Assembly (NCBI RefSeq): GCF_028736155.1
Contig: NZ_CP117879.1
Coordinates: 4,898,001 to 4,962,000 of the forward strand
DNA: 64,000 nt
Origin: Flavobacterium sp. KACC 22763
GTDB lineage: Bacteria > Bacteroidota > Bacteroidia > Flavobacteriales > Flavobacteriaceae
Direction: 5' to 3'
A program made the translations under genes and the position numbers. Of this stretch, positions 6,801 through 14,436 are shown one piece after another (position 1 is the stretch's first letter; each line of letters starts with the position of its first letter). A model generated the notes under the pieces. That model was not told the origin of the DNA and made no database searches. It saw only the letters and a list, made by a program, of their open reading frames with translations.

Positions 6801-6834
6801 AAAAAAAAAGGAATCCAATTGGATTCCTTTTTTT
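6801..6834. terminator. bidirectional terminator
   Basis: AAGGAATCCAATTGGATTCCTT is a perfect palindrome flanked by A9 and T7 runs. It closes the minus-strand HMA lipoprotein gene and insulates the islet. Confidence 0.8.
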
Positions 6835-6850
6835 ATGAGATAGTTCGGTA

Positions 6851-7228
6851 TTAAGACTTAAAATTCGAAACTTTATATGTTTTTCCATCTCCAGTTTCCT
6901 GAACCACTTTTGTTAAAGACTCTGGGTTTTGGATTGTTTTATCAAAACTTACAGTTGCCGTTTTTTTGTCAAAATCAACAGTTGCTTTTTCGACTCCGTC
7001 AAGGTTTGCTAATTCTTCTTCGATAGTTTTAGCGCATCCAACAGCGCAAGTCATACCGTCAATTGTAAAGCTTGCAGTCTGAAGATTTTCAGCAGCGATT
7101 GGTTTGTGTTCTTTTGGGGCGCTTTTTTCTGCATTTACAACTTCAAGACTTTTGTCTTCTGCTTTTTTGCATCCAACGAATACTAAACTAGCGACTGCTG
7201 CAGCGATTAAGATTTTTGAAATTTTCAT
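6851..7228 (-). CDS. heavy-metal-associated (HMA) domain lipoprotein
   Basis: A 125-residue protein with a lipoprotein signal peptide (lipobox FVGC, Cys20, followed by KKAEDKS), then a single HMA-fold domain at about residues 50-122. The metal loop reads GMTCAVGCAKTIEEEL, so the two cysteines are separated by three residues (C-A-V-G-C) rather than the two of the classical CxxC copper-chaperone site. The typical HMA pattern VEKATVDFDKKTATVSFD follows. This suggests a cell-envelope metal-binding protein; which metal and which partner are unknown. It is a single gene with its own promoter (7265-7272) and terminator. Confidence 0.85.
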   Translation of the reverse strand: MKISKILIAAAVASLVFVGCKKAEDKSLEVVNAEKSAPKEHKPIAAENLQTASFTIDGMTCAVGCAKTIEEELANLDGVEKATVDFDKKTATVSFDKTIQNPESLTKVVQETGDGKTYKVSNFKS

Positions 7229-7264
7229 TATATATTAAATTTTAGATTGCTAATTACTTGTTTG

Positions 7265-7272
7265 CAAAATTA
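7265..7272 (-). promoter_or_regulatory. -7 element of the HMA lipoprotein promoter
   Basis: TAATTTTG on the minus strand matches TAnnTTTG, 37 bp before the ATG. Confidence 0.5.
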
Positions 7273-7330
7273 ATAAAAAGAGAGCCGTCAGTTCGTAAAA
7301 TAATTACAAATTTGCAGTAAAATACAATTT

Positions 7331-8197
7331 ATGGAAACAAAACAGTTAAAGTGGATTTACTTAACTATTCTTTCTCTTATTTGGGGAAGTTCTTTTATTC
7401 TGATAAAAAAAGGATTGGTCGGTTTAAGTGCTGTTCAGGTCGGATCGTTCCGAATCATTTTTGCCGCTTTGTTTTTGCTGATTGTAGGTTTTAACAGTTT
7501 GAAAAAGATTTCACGCCGCCAATGGAAGTTTGTTGCCATAACTTCACTTTTTGGAACTTTCATGCCCGCATATCTTTTTGCTATTGCAGAAACTCAGGTT
7601 AATAGTTCGATTGTGGCGATTTTAAATTCGCTAACGCCATTAAATACTTTAGTTTTAGGAATTATAGCATTTGGTATTCAGTTTCAAAAGCGACAGGTTT
7701 TAGGTGTTTTTGTCGGACTTATAGGCTGTCTGCTTTTGGTTTTAAGCGGAGATTCTACAAGTGGAACGCAAAACTATTTATATGTTTTATTGGTGGTTGT
7801 TGCAACACTTAGTTACGCTATCAACGTAAATCTGATTAAAAAATATCTTCACGATTTAAATTCTGTGAGCATCACAACAGGAAATTTTGCGGTTTTGCTT
7901 TTGCCAGCATTAATCATTTTAAGTACAACCGATATTAGCGAGAAAATACATTTTGCAGAAACACAGCATTCTATATTTTTTGTGGCAATTTTAGGGATTT
8001 TAGGAACTGGAATCGCCAATATTCTTTTCTTTAAACTGATTCAAATGTCATCGCCAGTTTTTGCAACATCAGTAACGTATTTAATTCCGATAGTTGCTTT
8101 TTTCTGGGGATTATTAGATAATGAATTCTTGACGCCAATTCAATCTGTAGGAGCTTTTATTATTTTGATTGGGGTTTATTTATCGGCGAAAAAGTGA
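7331..8197 (+). CDS. DMT-superfamily (EamA) exporter
   Basis: A 288-residue integral membrane protein with ten predicted spans arranged as two EamA repeats (about residues 8-137 and 150-285). The opening WIYLTILSLIWGSSFILIKKGL is typical of the drug/metabolite transporter superfamily, as are LNSLTPLNTLVLGII at the end of the first repeat and VTYLIPIVAFFWGLLDNEFL in the second. It probably exports a small metabolite or amino acid; the substrate cannot be read from sequence. It stands alone, divergent from the HMA lipoprotein and convergent with the M16 peptidase pair. Confidence 0.88.
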   Translation: METKQLKWIYLTILSLIWGSSFILIKKGLVGLSAVQVGSFRIIFAALFLLIVGFNSLKKISRRQWKFVAITSLFGTFMPAYLFAIAETQVNSSIVAILNSLTPLNTLVLGIIAFGIQFQKRQVLGVFVGLIGCLLLVLSGDSTSGTQNYLYVLLVVVATLSYAINVNLIKKYLHDLNSVSITTGNFAVLLLPALIILSTTDISEKIHFAETQHSIFFVAILGILGTGIANILFFKLIQMSSPVFATSVTYLIPIVAFFWGLLDNEFLTPIQSVGAFIILIGVYLSAKK

Positions 8198-8281
8198 TTT
8201 TTTTGAGTTATGAATTATGAGTTATAAGTTATGAATGGCCTTCGACTCCGTTCAACTTGACAAAACCTAGTAAATAAAAAA

Positions 8282-8312
8282 GCTTTGTCAAAGTTTCAAA
8301 CTTTGACAAAGC
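8282..8312. terminator. perfect 15-bp hairpin between convergent genes
   Basis: GCTTTGTCAAAGTTT-C-AAACTTTGACAAAGC is a perfect inverted repeat with a one-base loop, lying between the DMT exporter and the M16 operon. Its core TTTGACAAAG recurs at 14345-14379, so it may be a dispersed element used as a terminator. Confidence 0.55.
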
Positions 8313-8368
8313 CTTAAAATCTTAAATACTTAGCAGCTTAGTATCTTAGTATCTCAGAACTTAGTATC

Positions 8369-10417
8369 TTAAAGAAAATCTTTCTCAGAAACTCCTTCGT
8401 TAATCTTGATATCAGACATTTTAATGTCTAATTCAAAACCAACATTCTGAACTAAGTTAAAAGGAATTTTAACACCTTTTACTTCTTTATAATCATTGAA
8501 ATTAGTGATTTGTTCCACTGATTTTCCAGCTTGCTCGCGAACTTTAGATTCGGCAGTTTTTAAGCCTGATTTAACATCGTAATAATATTTTGTTTTGCCG
8601 TCTTTAATTACGTAAGCATCATTTCCGTTGATTGGTTCAATTCCTTCCACTTTAAGGTCGGTTCTTTTTACAAGCTGTAATTCTTCAAAAGGAGCGGCAT
8701 TGGCTTTCATTTCGGCTAAATCTTCACCTTCAAGGTTTTTTCTTTGGCCTTGCTGTTCAACGTAAGCGCCTTTTTCATTAACCACTTGTTTCATCAAATT
8801 CATCGTTCCCATAGAAAGCGAAACCATCATTTTTCCTTTTGAATCTAATTTAGAAGTAAAAGTTAATGGAGTAGGAGCTTGCGGAATCGTTGTTGAGCCA
8901 TTCATATATAATGTTTTTACTGCTGTAACGGCTTGTTCTCCACCAATAGCTTTAATGTAGTTTTCGAAAACTGTTTTTGCACTAATATCTTTTGGCGCTT
9001 CTTTTTTCGTTGAAGGCTTTTCAACTGGATTTCCGTATTTGTCAAAATAGGATATCGGAATCTGCAGTTTTTCTAAACCAGGAAGCACATCAGAACCTTT
9101 TCCAACAATAACAATTCGCATATTGTCCAATAAAAAGTATTTGTTGGCAACACGATAAATATCGTCAGCAGTAACATTATTGATGGTTTGAATGTATTTT
9201 TCGTAGAAATCAGCAGGAAGTTTTTCTGTTTCAATGTTTAGAGCATAACGCGCAACAGCCTGTGGTTTTTCAACCTGCATTACAAATCTTCCAATATAAC
9301 CTGCTTTTACGTTTCTTAAAACTTCTGGATCAACTCTTTCGGTTCTAATTCGTTTAATTTCTTTTACAAACTGAACAACAGCGCTATCTGTAACCGTATT
9401 TCTAACGGCCGAAGAAGCTTTAAATTTAGTTACATATTTTCCGCTTCCAATGCTTGAATTTGCACCGTAAGTCCACGCGTGCTGTTCACGAAGATTCATG
9501 TTTAAATAACTATTAAAATCGCCTCCTAAAATTTGATTAGCAATAACTGCTGGGAAAAAATCTGGATCGCTCATTCTTAAATTAAGAGTATTTACTAATG
9601 AAATTTCAGATTGAACCGCATTTGGAACGTCAACAAAATCTATTTGTAAGTTCGAGACATTCGTCGGATTTGGATAAGTGTTTTTTGGTGCTGTTTGTTT
9701 TTTCCATCCGCTGAATAATTTCTCAACAGCTGTTTTTACATCTTTAAATTTTACATCGCCAATTACTACTAAATAGGCATTTTCTGGAACAAAATAAGTA
9801 TTGTAATTGTTTTGAACGTCTGCAAGTGTAACATTTTTCACAGTTTGTTCAGAAAGATATTCTCCGTTAGGGTGATTTTTTCCAAAAGCTAAAACATCAA
9901 CCACTCTATTTGAAATGGCAGGAACACTTTTTTCATCTGCTTTAAGGCCTTCCAAAAGTTTTGCTTTTTCTTTGTCAAATTCCGTTTGAGTAAAATTTGG
10001 CTGTAAAGCACCTTCCGCTAAAAGCTCTAAAACACGTCCTGAATATTTGGATAATGTACTTGCGTAAGCGCCTTGAGAAGTAAAGTTTATGTTGGCTCCG
10101 TAAAAATCAATTTCTTCGTTAAAAGCCTCTTTAGTTGTTTTTTTAGTTCCGTTTCCGATTAAACTGCTCGTTAATTCGTCAACTCCTTTTTTGTTGCCTT
10201 CAGTAAATGGCGCATTATCCAAAGTAAGTGTATAGCTCACTCTAGGTAATTTGTGGTTTTCAACAACTAAAACTTTCATGCCGTTTGATAAAACAAAGGT
10301 CTGCGGTTTTTTGATGTTGACTACTGGGGCATTTCCTGGTTTGGGTTGTGGACGATCTTGTGCTTGCATAATTCCAGTTAGGAAAGTAAGGATTAAAAAA
10401 GTATATATTTTTTTCAT
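8369..10417 (-). CDS. M16-family peptidase-like protein lacking the zinc motif
   Basis: A 682-residue exported protein: signal peptide ending MQAQD, then two M16 half-domains (about residues 35-235 and 240-455). A lipoprotein-carrier-like C-terminal domain of about 200 residues follows (VFENYIKAIGGEQAVTAVKTLYMNGSTT...YYYDVKSGLKTAESKV). At the place where M16 enzymes have HxxEH it reads VDELTSSLIGNG, so it cannot bind zinc. It is the usual inactive partner of a two-gene M16B enzyme, and begins 12 nt after the stop of its active partner. Together they probably form a periplasmic or surface heterodimer that degrades peptides. The extra C-terminal domain is common in Bacteroidota members. Confidence 0.9.
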   Translation of the reverse strand: MKKIYTFLILTFLTGIMQAQDRPQPKPGNAPVVNIKKPQTFVLSNGMKVLVVENHKLPRVSYTLTLDNAPFTEGNKKGVDELTSSLIGNGTKKTTKEAFNEEIDFYGANINFTSQGAYASTLSKYSGRVLELLAEGALQPNFTQTEFDKEKAKLLEGLKADEKSVPAISNRVVDVLAFGKNHPNGEYLSEQTVKNVTLADVQNNYNTYFVPENAYLVVIGDVKFKDVKTAVEKLFSGWKKQTAPKNTYPNPTNVSNLQIDFVDVPNAVQSEISLVNTLNLRMSDPDFFPAVIANQILGGDFNSYLNMNLREQHAWTYGANSSIGSGKYVTKFKASSAVRNTVTDSAVVQFVKEIKRIRTERVDPEVLRNVKAGYIGRFVMQVEKPQAVARYALNIETEKLPADFYEKYIQTINNVTADDIYRVANKYFLLDNMRIVIVGKGSDVLPGLEKLQIPISYFDKYGNPVEKPSTKKEAPKDISAKTVFENYIKAIGGEQAVTAVKTLYMNGSTTIPQAPTPLTFTSKLDSKGKMMVSLSMGTMNLMKQVVNEKGAYVEQQGQRKNLEGEDLAEMKANAAPFEELQLVKRTDLKVEGIEPINGNDAYVIKDGKTKYYYDVKSGLKTAESKVREQAGKSVEQITNFNDYKEVKGVKIPFNLVQNVGFELDIKMSDIKINEGVSEKDFL

Positions 10418-10429
10418 GATTCGATATTC

Positions 10430-11752
10430 TTAGTTTTGAGATTTGGCTGTCGGAATATAATCTAAAATCAAACGCTGATTCGGGTTCAAATACTTCTTGG
10501 CAACTTCTCTAATTTCTTCTCTTGTGATAGAATGATAAATGTCGATTTCAGTATTAATTAAATTGACATCACCATACAAAAGATAATAAGAGGCCAGATT
10601 TTCTGCAATTCCCTCTACGCTTGCATTGGCATTTACGTAATTATTATCGAATTTGTTTTGTAATTTTTCATAATCTTTTTCAGAAATAAGATCAGTTTGA
10701 ATTTTTACAATTTCCTCATCCATTTCTTTTAAAATATCATTAATTGTGTATGGTGCCATTGGAAGGCCGTAAAGAATATACGTTCCGTAATCTTCTTGGC
10801 TAAATCCAACTGCGCCAATCTGTAACGCCATTTTTTTGTCGTCAACTATTTTTTTGTAAAGTTTAGAGCTTTTTCCGTCGCTTAAATAAGAGGAAATCAA
10901 ATCTAAAACTCTAGCGTCTCTTGTTTTCATTGAAGGCGTTCTGTACGAAGCAACAATCATTGGAATCTGAATGTTCGGATCTTCGTAAGTAGCTTTAATT
11001 GGCTGTGTGATTGGGTCTTCAGTGTAAGTTTGTTTTTTAACTTCTTCACCTCTCGGAATTGGTCCAAAATATTTCTGAATCCATTCTTTAGTTTTTGTCT
11101 TTTCAAAATCTCCAGCAACAACCAAAACAGCATTGTTTGGCGTATAGAATTTTTTGTTGAAAGCCTGAAATTCTTCAAGAGTTGCAGCATCCAAATCCTT
11201 CATAGAACCAATAGTGGTCCATCTATAAGGGTGGTTTTTGAACATGTTCTTCTTAACTTCAGGAAGAATATTTCCATATGGCTGATTGTCGTAACGCATT
11301 CTTTTCTCCTCTTTTACGACTTCATTTTGAGTATCAACTCCAATTTTATTGATGATAGGGTGCATCAATCGCTCAGATTCCATCCATAAACCAAGCTCTA
11401 GGCTGTTAGAAGGAAAAACTTCATAATAATACGTTCTATCGTCAGATGTGTTGGCATTGTTCACTCCTCCATTTGCAGTAACAATTTTCATCCATTCTCC
11501 GCGCTTAATATTTTGAGTTCCTTCAAATAATAAATGCTCAAAGAAGTGTGCAAAACCTGTTCGGTCTGGACGTTCGTCTTTTGATCCAACATGATACATT
11601 ACCGAAGTGATCACAACAGGAGCAGACGGATCATTGTGTAAAATGACATGTAATCCATTGTCTAAATCGTATTCTTCAAAAGCTACTTTTTGGGCATGAG
11701 CCACACCGCCAAGCATTAATGCAGCACTTAACATCATTATTGATTTTTTCAT
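10430..11752 (-). CDS. M16-family zinc peptidase, active subunit
   Basis: A 440-residue exported zinc metallopeptidase. After a signal peptide (cleavage near GVAHAQK) the inverted zinc motif HFFEH is at residues 69-73, and the third ligand lies among the glutamates of NEVVKEEKRM (about 144-149), the normal spacing for M16. The remainder follows the M16 half-domain plan (NNAVLVVAGDFE, DLISSYLSDGKSSKLYKKIVDD). It is the first gene of a two-gene operon with the inactive M16 partner just downstream, matching the M16B two-subunit layout. A plausible promoter lies 60 bp upstream. Confidence 0.93.
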   Translation of the reverse strand: MKKSIMMLSAALMLGGVAHAQKVAFEEYDLDNGLHVILHNDPSAPVVITSVMYHVGSKDERPDRTGFAHFFEHLLFEGTQNIKRGEWMKIVTANGGVNNANTSDDRTYYYEVFPSNSLELGLWMESERLMHPIINKIGVDTQNEVVKEEKRMRYDNQPYGNILPEVKKNMFKNHPYRWTTIGSMKDLDAATLEEFQAFNKKFYTPNNAVLVVAGDFEKTKTKEWIQKYFGPIPRGEEVKKQTYTEDPITQPIKATYEDPNIQIPMIVASYRTPSMKTRDARVLDLISSYLSDGKSSKLYKKIVDDKKMALQIGAVGFSQEDYGTYILYGLPMAPYTINDILKEMDEEIVKIQTDLISEKDYEKLQNKFDNNYVNANASVEGIAENLASYYLLYGDVNLINTEIDIYHSITREEIREVAKKYLNPNQRLILDYIPTAKSQN

Positions 11753-11814
11753 AAAGATTAATAATTTTAAAATATCAACAATAGTAGGTAGACAAGAGTT
11801 GATTTTGGTTACAT

Positions 11815-11822
11815 CAAAAATA
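11815..11822 (-). promoter_or_regulatory. -7 element of the M16 operon promoter
   Basis: TATTTTTG on the minus strand matches TAnnTTTG, about 63 bp before the ATG of the active subunit. Confidence 0.45.
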
Positions 11823-11965
11823 GTTTTTTTTAGTTACGTATTACAGATTTGTTTTCAAATAAATGATATTTTAACAATCTTTTACTTTAAATTATTTTAA
11901 TTTTCTTAGTGGAAGTGCTTGAAAAACAAGGTCTTTTCGGGTAAAAATATTTTTGCTTTTATTGG

Positions 11966-11995
11966 TTGCATAGTAAATTATTAGTTGTATATTTG
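11966..11995 (+). promoter_or_regulatory. promoter of rplU-rpmA
   Basis: TTG (11966-11968) and TATATTTG (11988-11995), separated by 19 bp, match the Flavobacterium -33/-7 consensus. This gives a leader of about 25 nt before rplU. Confidence 0.7.
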
Positions 11996-12025
11996 CAACC
12001 TTAAAATTCAATAAATCAATTTGAT

Positions 12026-12469
12026 ATGTATGCAATCGTAGAGATAGCAGGGCAACAATTTAAAGTAAGCAAAGACTTAAAGGTTTATGTTCACCGTTTG
12101 GCTAATGAAGAAGGTTCAAAAGTTTCTTTTGACAAAGTTCTTTTATTAGATGACAATGGAAATGTAACTTTAGGCGCCCCAGCTATAGAAGGTGCTTCAG
12201 TAGAAGCTAAAGTGTTACAACACTTAAAAGGAGATAAAGTTATCGTTTTCAAAAAGAAAAGAAGAAAAGGATACAAAAAAAGAAATGGTCACAGACAATA
12301 TCTTACTCAAATTGTAATTGAAGGTATTACTGCAGCAGGAGGAACTAAAAAAGCAGCAGCTAAAAAAGCAGTTGTAGCAGAAGATGCAGCAGCTACTGAA
12401 GAAGTAGAAGCAGCTCCAAAAGCAAAAAAAGCAGCTCCAAAAGCAAAAAAAGAGACTACTAAAGAATAA
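12026..12469 (+). CDS. rplU: 50S ribosomal protein bL21
   Basis: Large-subunit ribosomal protein. The first 100 residues are the canonical bL21 (MYAIVEIAGQQFKVSKD, KVIVFKKKRRKGYKKRNGHRQ). They are followed by an Ala/Lys-rich tail of about 45 residues with repeated AAPKAKK units, absent from short bL21 proteins. Such low-complexity tails are common in Bacteroidota bL21. It is 24 nt upstream of rpmA and shares its promoter. Confidence 0.98.
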   Translation: MYAIVEIAGQQFKVSKDLKVYVHRLANEEGSKVSFDKVLLLDDNGNVTLGAPAIEGASVEAKVLQHLKGDKVIVFKKKRRKGYKKRNGHRQYLTQIVIEGITAAGGTKKAAAKKAVVAEDAAATEEVEAAPKAKKAAPKAKKETTKE

Positions 12470-12493
12470 TAACAATATTTAAACTCATACGTC

Positions 12494-12754
12494 ATGGCTC
12501 ACAAGAAAGGTGTCGGTAGTTCGAAGAATGGTAGAGAATCAGAATCAAAACGTCTAGGCGTTAAGATTTATGGTGGTCAAGCTGCTATTGCTGGAAACAT
12601 CATCGTTAGACAAAGAGGTTCAAAACACAATCCAGGTGAAAACGTTTACATCAGTAAAGATCACACTCTTCACGCAAGAGTTGCTGGAGTTGTTAAGTTC
12701 CAAAAGAAAAGAGATAACAAATCTTATGTATCTATTATCCCATTCGAGGCATAA
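12494..12754 (+). CDS. rpmA: 50S ribosomal protein bL27
   Basis: An 86-residue large-subunit protein beginning [23 protein letters not shown], whose flexible amino terminus reaches the peptidyl-transferase centre. There is no Firmicutes-type cleavable extension. It is the second gene of the rplU-rpmA operon, closed by a terminator. Confidence 0.98.
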
Positions 12755-12777
12755 TAATCATAGATTACTTTTTATAG

Positions 12778-12807
12778 AAAACCCGTTCTGAAAAGAGCGG
12801 GTTTTTT
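12778..12807 (+). terminator. terminator of rplU-rpmA
   Basis: AAAACCCG and CGGGTTTT form a GC-based hairpin ending in a T run, 24 bp after rpmA. Confidence 0.8.
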
Positions 12808-12837
12808 ATTTTTAACGCTAGACGTTTAATGAAGATT

Positions 12838-12845
12838 TACATTTG
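12838..12845 (+). promoter_or_regulatory. -7 element before the polytopic membrane protein
   Basis: TACATTTG matches TAnnTTTG only 8 bp before the ATG at 12854, so the message may be nearly leaderless. Confidence 0.45.
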
Positions 12846-12853
12846 TAAGACTG

Positions 12854-14188
12854 ATGAAAATTAGATATCTTCAATTCTTTAAATGTTATAAGTTGAAAAA
12901 AATAGTCTTATTTGCCCTTTTGTTCTGTATAAGCACTTACGGTAAGGTTGTCTCAGATAGTGTTGCCATTCATTTGAGTGCGCTAAACGATAAGCAGAAA
13001 AATGTTCTGTATGAATTTGAGGTTCTGAAAAATAATGGTTTCAGTACGGACAGGTTTTGGAGCGTACATAAAAATGAATTCCCTAGGTTAAGTAATTATT
13101 TAAGGGATGAATTAGCTAAGGAAGTTTTTTTAAATTCAGATATTGTTTATACGCCCAAAAAAGATTCCGCGGTTCAATTGTGGATGCAGACGCAATTGCT
13201 GACCAATTGGATGTTTTATCTTTCTGCCTTTATTGCTATTTGTGCTGTCGTTGCTTTGTTCAAAAGGTATTGGAGTTTGCTGATTCAGTTTTTAGTTCGT
13301 CATATTGCTCCAGTATTGAAAATTTTGTTTTCACCAGTTCTATTAACTCTTGAATTGCTTTTAATTGGAGTTGTATGTGTAATTTGCGGCTGTATGGTTG
13401 AAGAATTTGTGCTTCGAACCGTAATTATGCATTTAGGCTTGTTTTTATTGTGGAGCCAGTCTACGGCTTTGTTTACAAAAGAATATTGGATTAAAAGATA
13501 TGTTTACGAAATAGAAAATAACTTTTGGGGCAAAGATTCTTGGGAGACTATTAAAACGATATGTTTTCCGGCTTTTATAGTTACACTTGCGCTTTTATAT
13601 GTGTTGTATAAAGTTCCTGCCGATGTTTTTTATAATTACGAAATAGTTTTGTCGGCGATTGCGGCGGTTTATGCTTTGCCATTCTGGCGCTCATTAGAAA
13701 AGTATATTTATCCTGTTTTATTTCCTTTTTATAAAGAAGATTATAGAGATAGAAGCATCAATTCTCTCGCGGCTTGTACTGTTGTTGCGCTTGTCGCCGC
13801 CGTAGCATTTATACTGCAAGGAAATCTTATTTTTTATAATATTATCTCAGCTCTAATAAGTTTATTGATTTTGTCATTTTTAATTTTATCGTTAAAAACG
13901 AATCATAAACATAGTTTAAGAAACTATTATTTTATACAATTTGTAACGTTTCTTTTTCTTAGTGCCGTTTTTATGTATGGTTTTAATCTTCGATTAAACG
14001 AAGTGATCGGGTTCGCAATTATAGGGTCAACTCTTTATGTAATAATAAAGTATATGGAGGTTTTTTCTTTTTTCTCAGATTGGAAAAGAGGAAAAGGTTG
14101 GGCTTGGAAATTGCTTGGTTTAGCTTTGTTGTTATGGCTGATGGGTAAAGTGATTTTGTATTTTTCTAAGATGTTATTTGTAGCTTAG
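12854..14188 (+). CDS. polytopic membrane protein of unknown family
   Basis: I do not recognise this 444-residue protein. A signal-like first helix (IVLFALLFCISTYG) precedes an extracytoplasmic soluble segment of about 90 residues (about 35-125). About eight to ten strongly hydrophobic spans follow (WMFYLSAFIAICAVVALF, LLTLELLLIGVVCVICGCMV, FIVTLALLYVLY, NSLAACTVVALVAAVAFIL, LLGLALLLWLMGKVILYF). The architecture, a periplasmic domain and then many helices, recalls mechanosensitive-channel or sensor membrane proteins, but no channel signature is seen. It stands alone between rpmA and an AsmA-like gene. Its codon use looks like that of the neighbours. Confidence 0.7.
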   Translation: MKIRYLQFFKCYKLKKIVLFALLFCISTYGKVVSDSVAIHLSALNDKQKNVLYEFEVLKNNGFSTDRFWSVHKNEFPRLSNYLRDELAKEVFLNSDIVYTPKKDSAVQLWMQTQLLTNWMFYLSAFIAICAVVALFKRYWSLLIQFLVRHIAPVLKILFSPVLLTLELLLIGVVCVICGCMVEEFVLRTVIMHLGLFLLWSQSTALFTKEYWIKRYVYEIENNFWGKDSWETIKTICFPAFIVTLALLYVLYKVPADVFYNYEIVLSAIAAVYALPFWRSLEKYIYPVLFPFYKEDYRDRSINSLAACTVVALVAAVAFILQGNLIFYNIISALISLLILSFLILSLKTNHKHSLRNYYFIQFVTFLFLSAVFMYGFNLRLNEVIGFAIIGSTLYVIIKYMEVFSFFSDWKRGKGWAWKLLGLALLLWLMGKVILYFSKMLFVA

Positions 14189-14240
14189 TTAAGGCTTTCT
14201 GTTTATGTGCTTTTTGATATATTTTTTCTAATAGTAGACG

Positions 14241-14263
14241 TGACAGGTTTTTAAAACCTGTCA
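14241..14263. repeat. perfect palindrome, dispersed-repeat type
   Basis: TGACAGGTTTT-T-AAAACCTGTCA is a perfect 11-bp-arm inverted repeat in the spacer after the membrane protein. It may act as its terminator; no long T run follows. Confidence 0.45.
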
Positions 14264-14344
14264 GGTCTGATCTAGATTATGGAATTTCTTTTAAGATTTC
14301 CTGGTGAATATTGTTTCGTTAATCGAATGAGAAGATTGCAAAAA

Positions 14345-14379
14345 AAACCTTTGACAAAGTGCAAAACTTTGACAAAGGT
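14345..14379. repeat. TTTGACAAAG hairpin, second copy
   Basis: AACCTTTGACAAAG and CTTTGACAAAGGTT form a 14-bp stem with one mismatch. The core matches the hairpin at 8282-8312. It lies downstream of the minus-strand AsmA-like gene. Confidence 0.45.
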
Positions 14380-14436
14380 TGATATGTTGAGATCCAGTTT
14401 GGAATTTGGAATTTTGTTGATTAGAATTTAAAATTT

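Noticed and set aside
8369..11752. M16 protein without HxxEH taken as a decayed pseudogene
   Set aside because: The frame is intact and the inactive/active pair is the established M16B arrangement.
12224..12495. Minus-strand frames rich in Ser, Phe and Cys opposite rplU
   Set aside because: They are shadows of the Ala/Lys-rich bL21 tail, with low complexity and no family resemblance.
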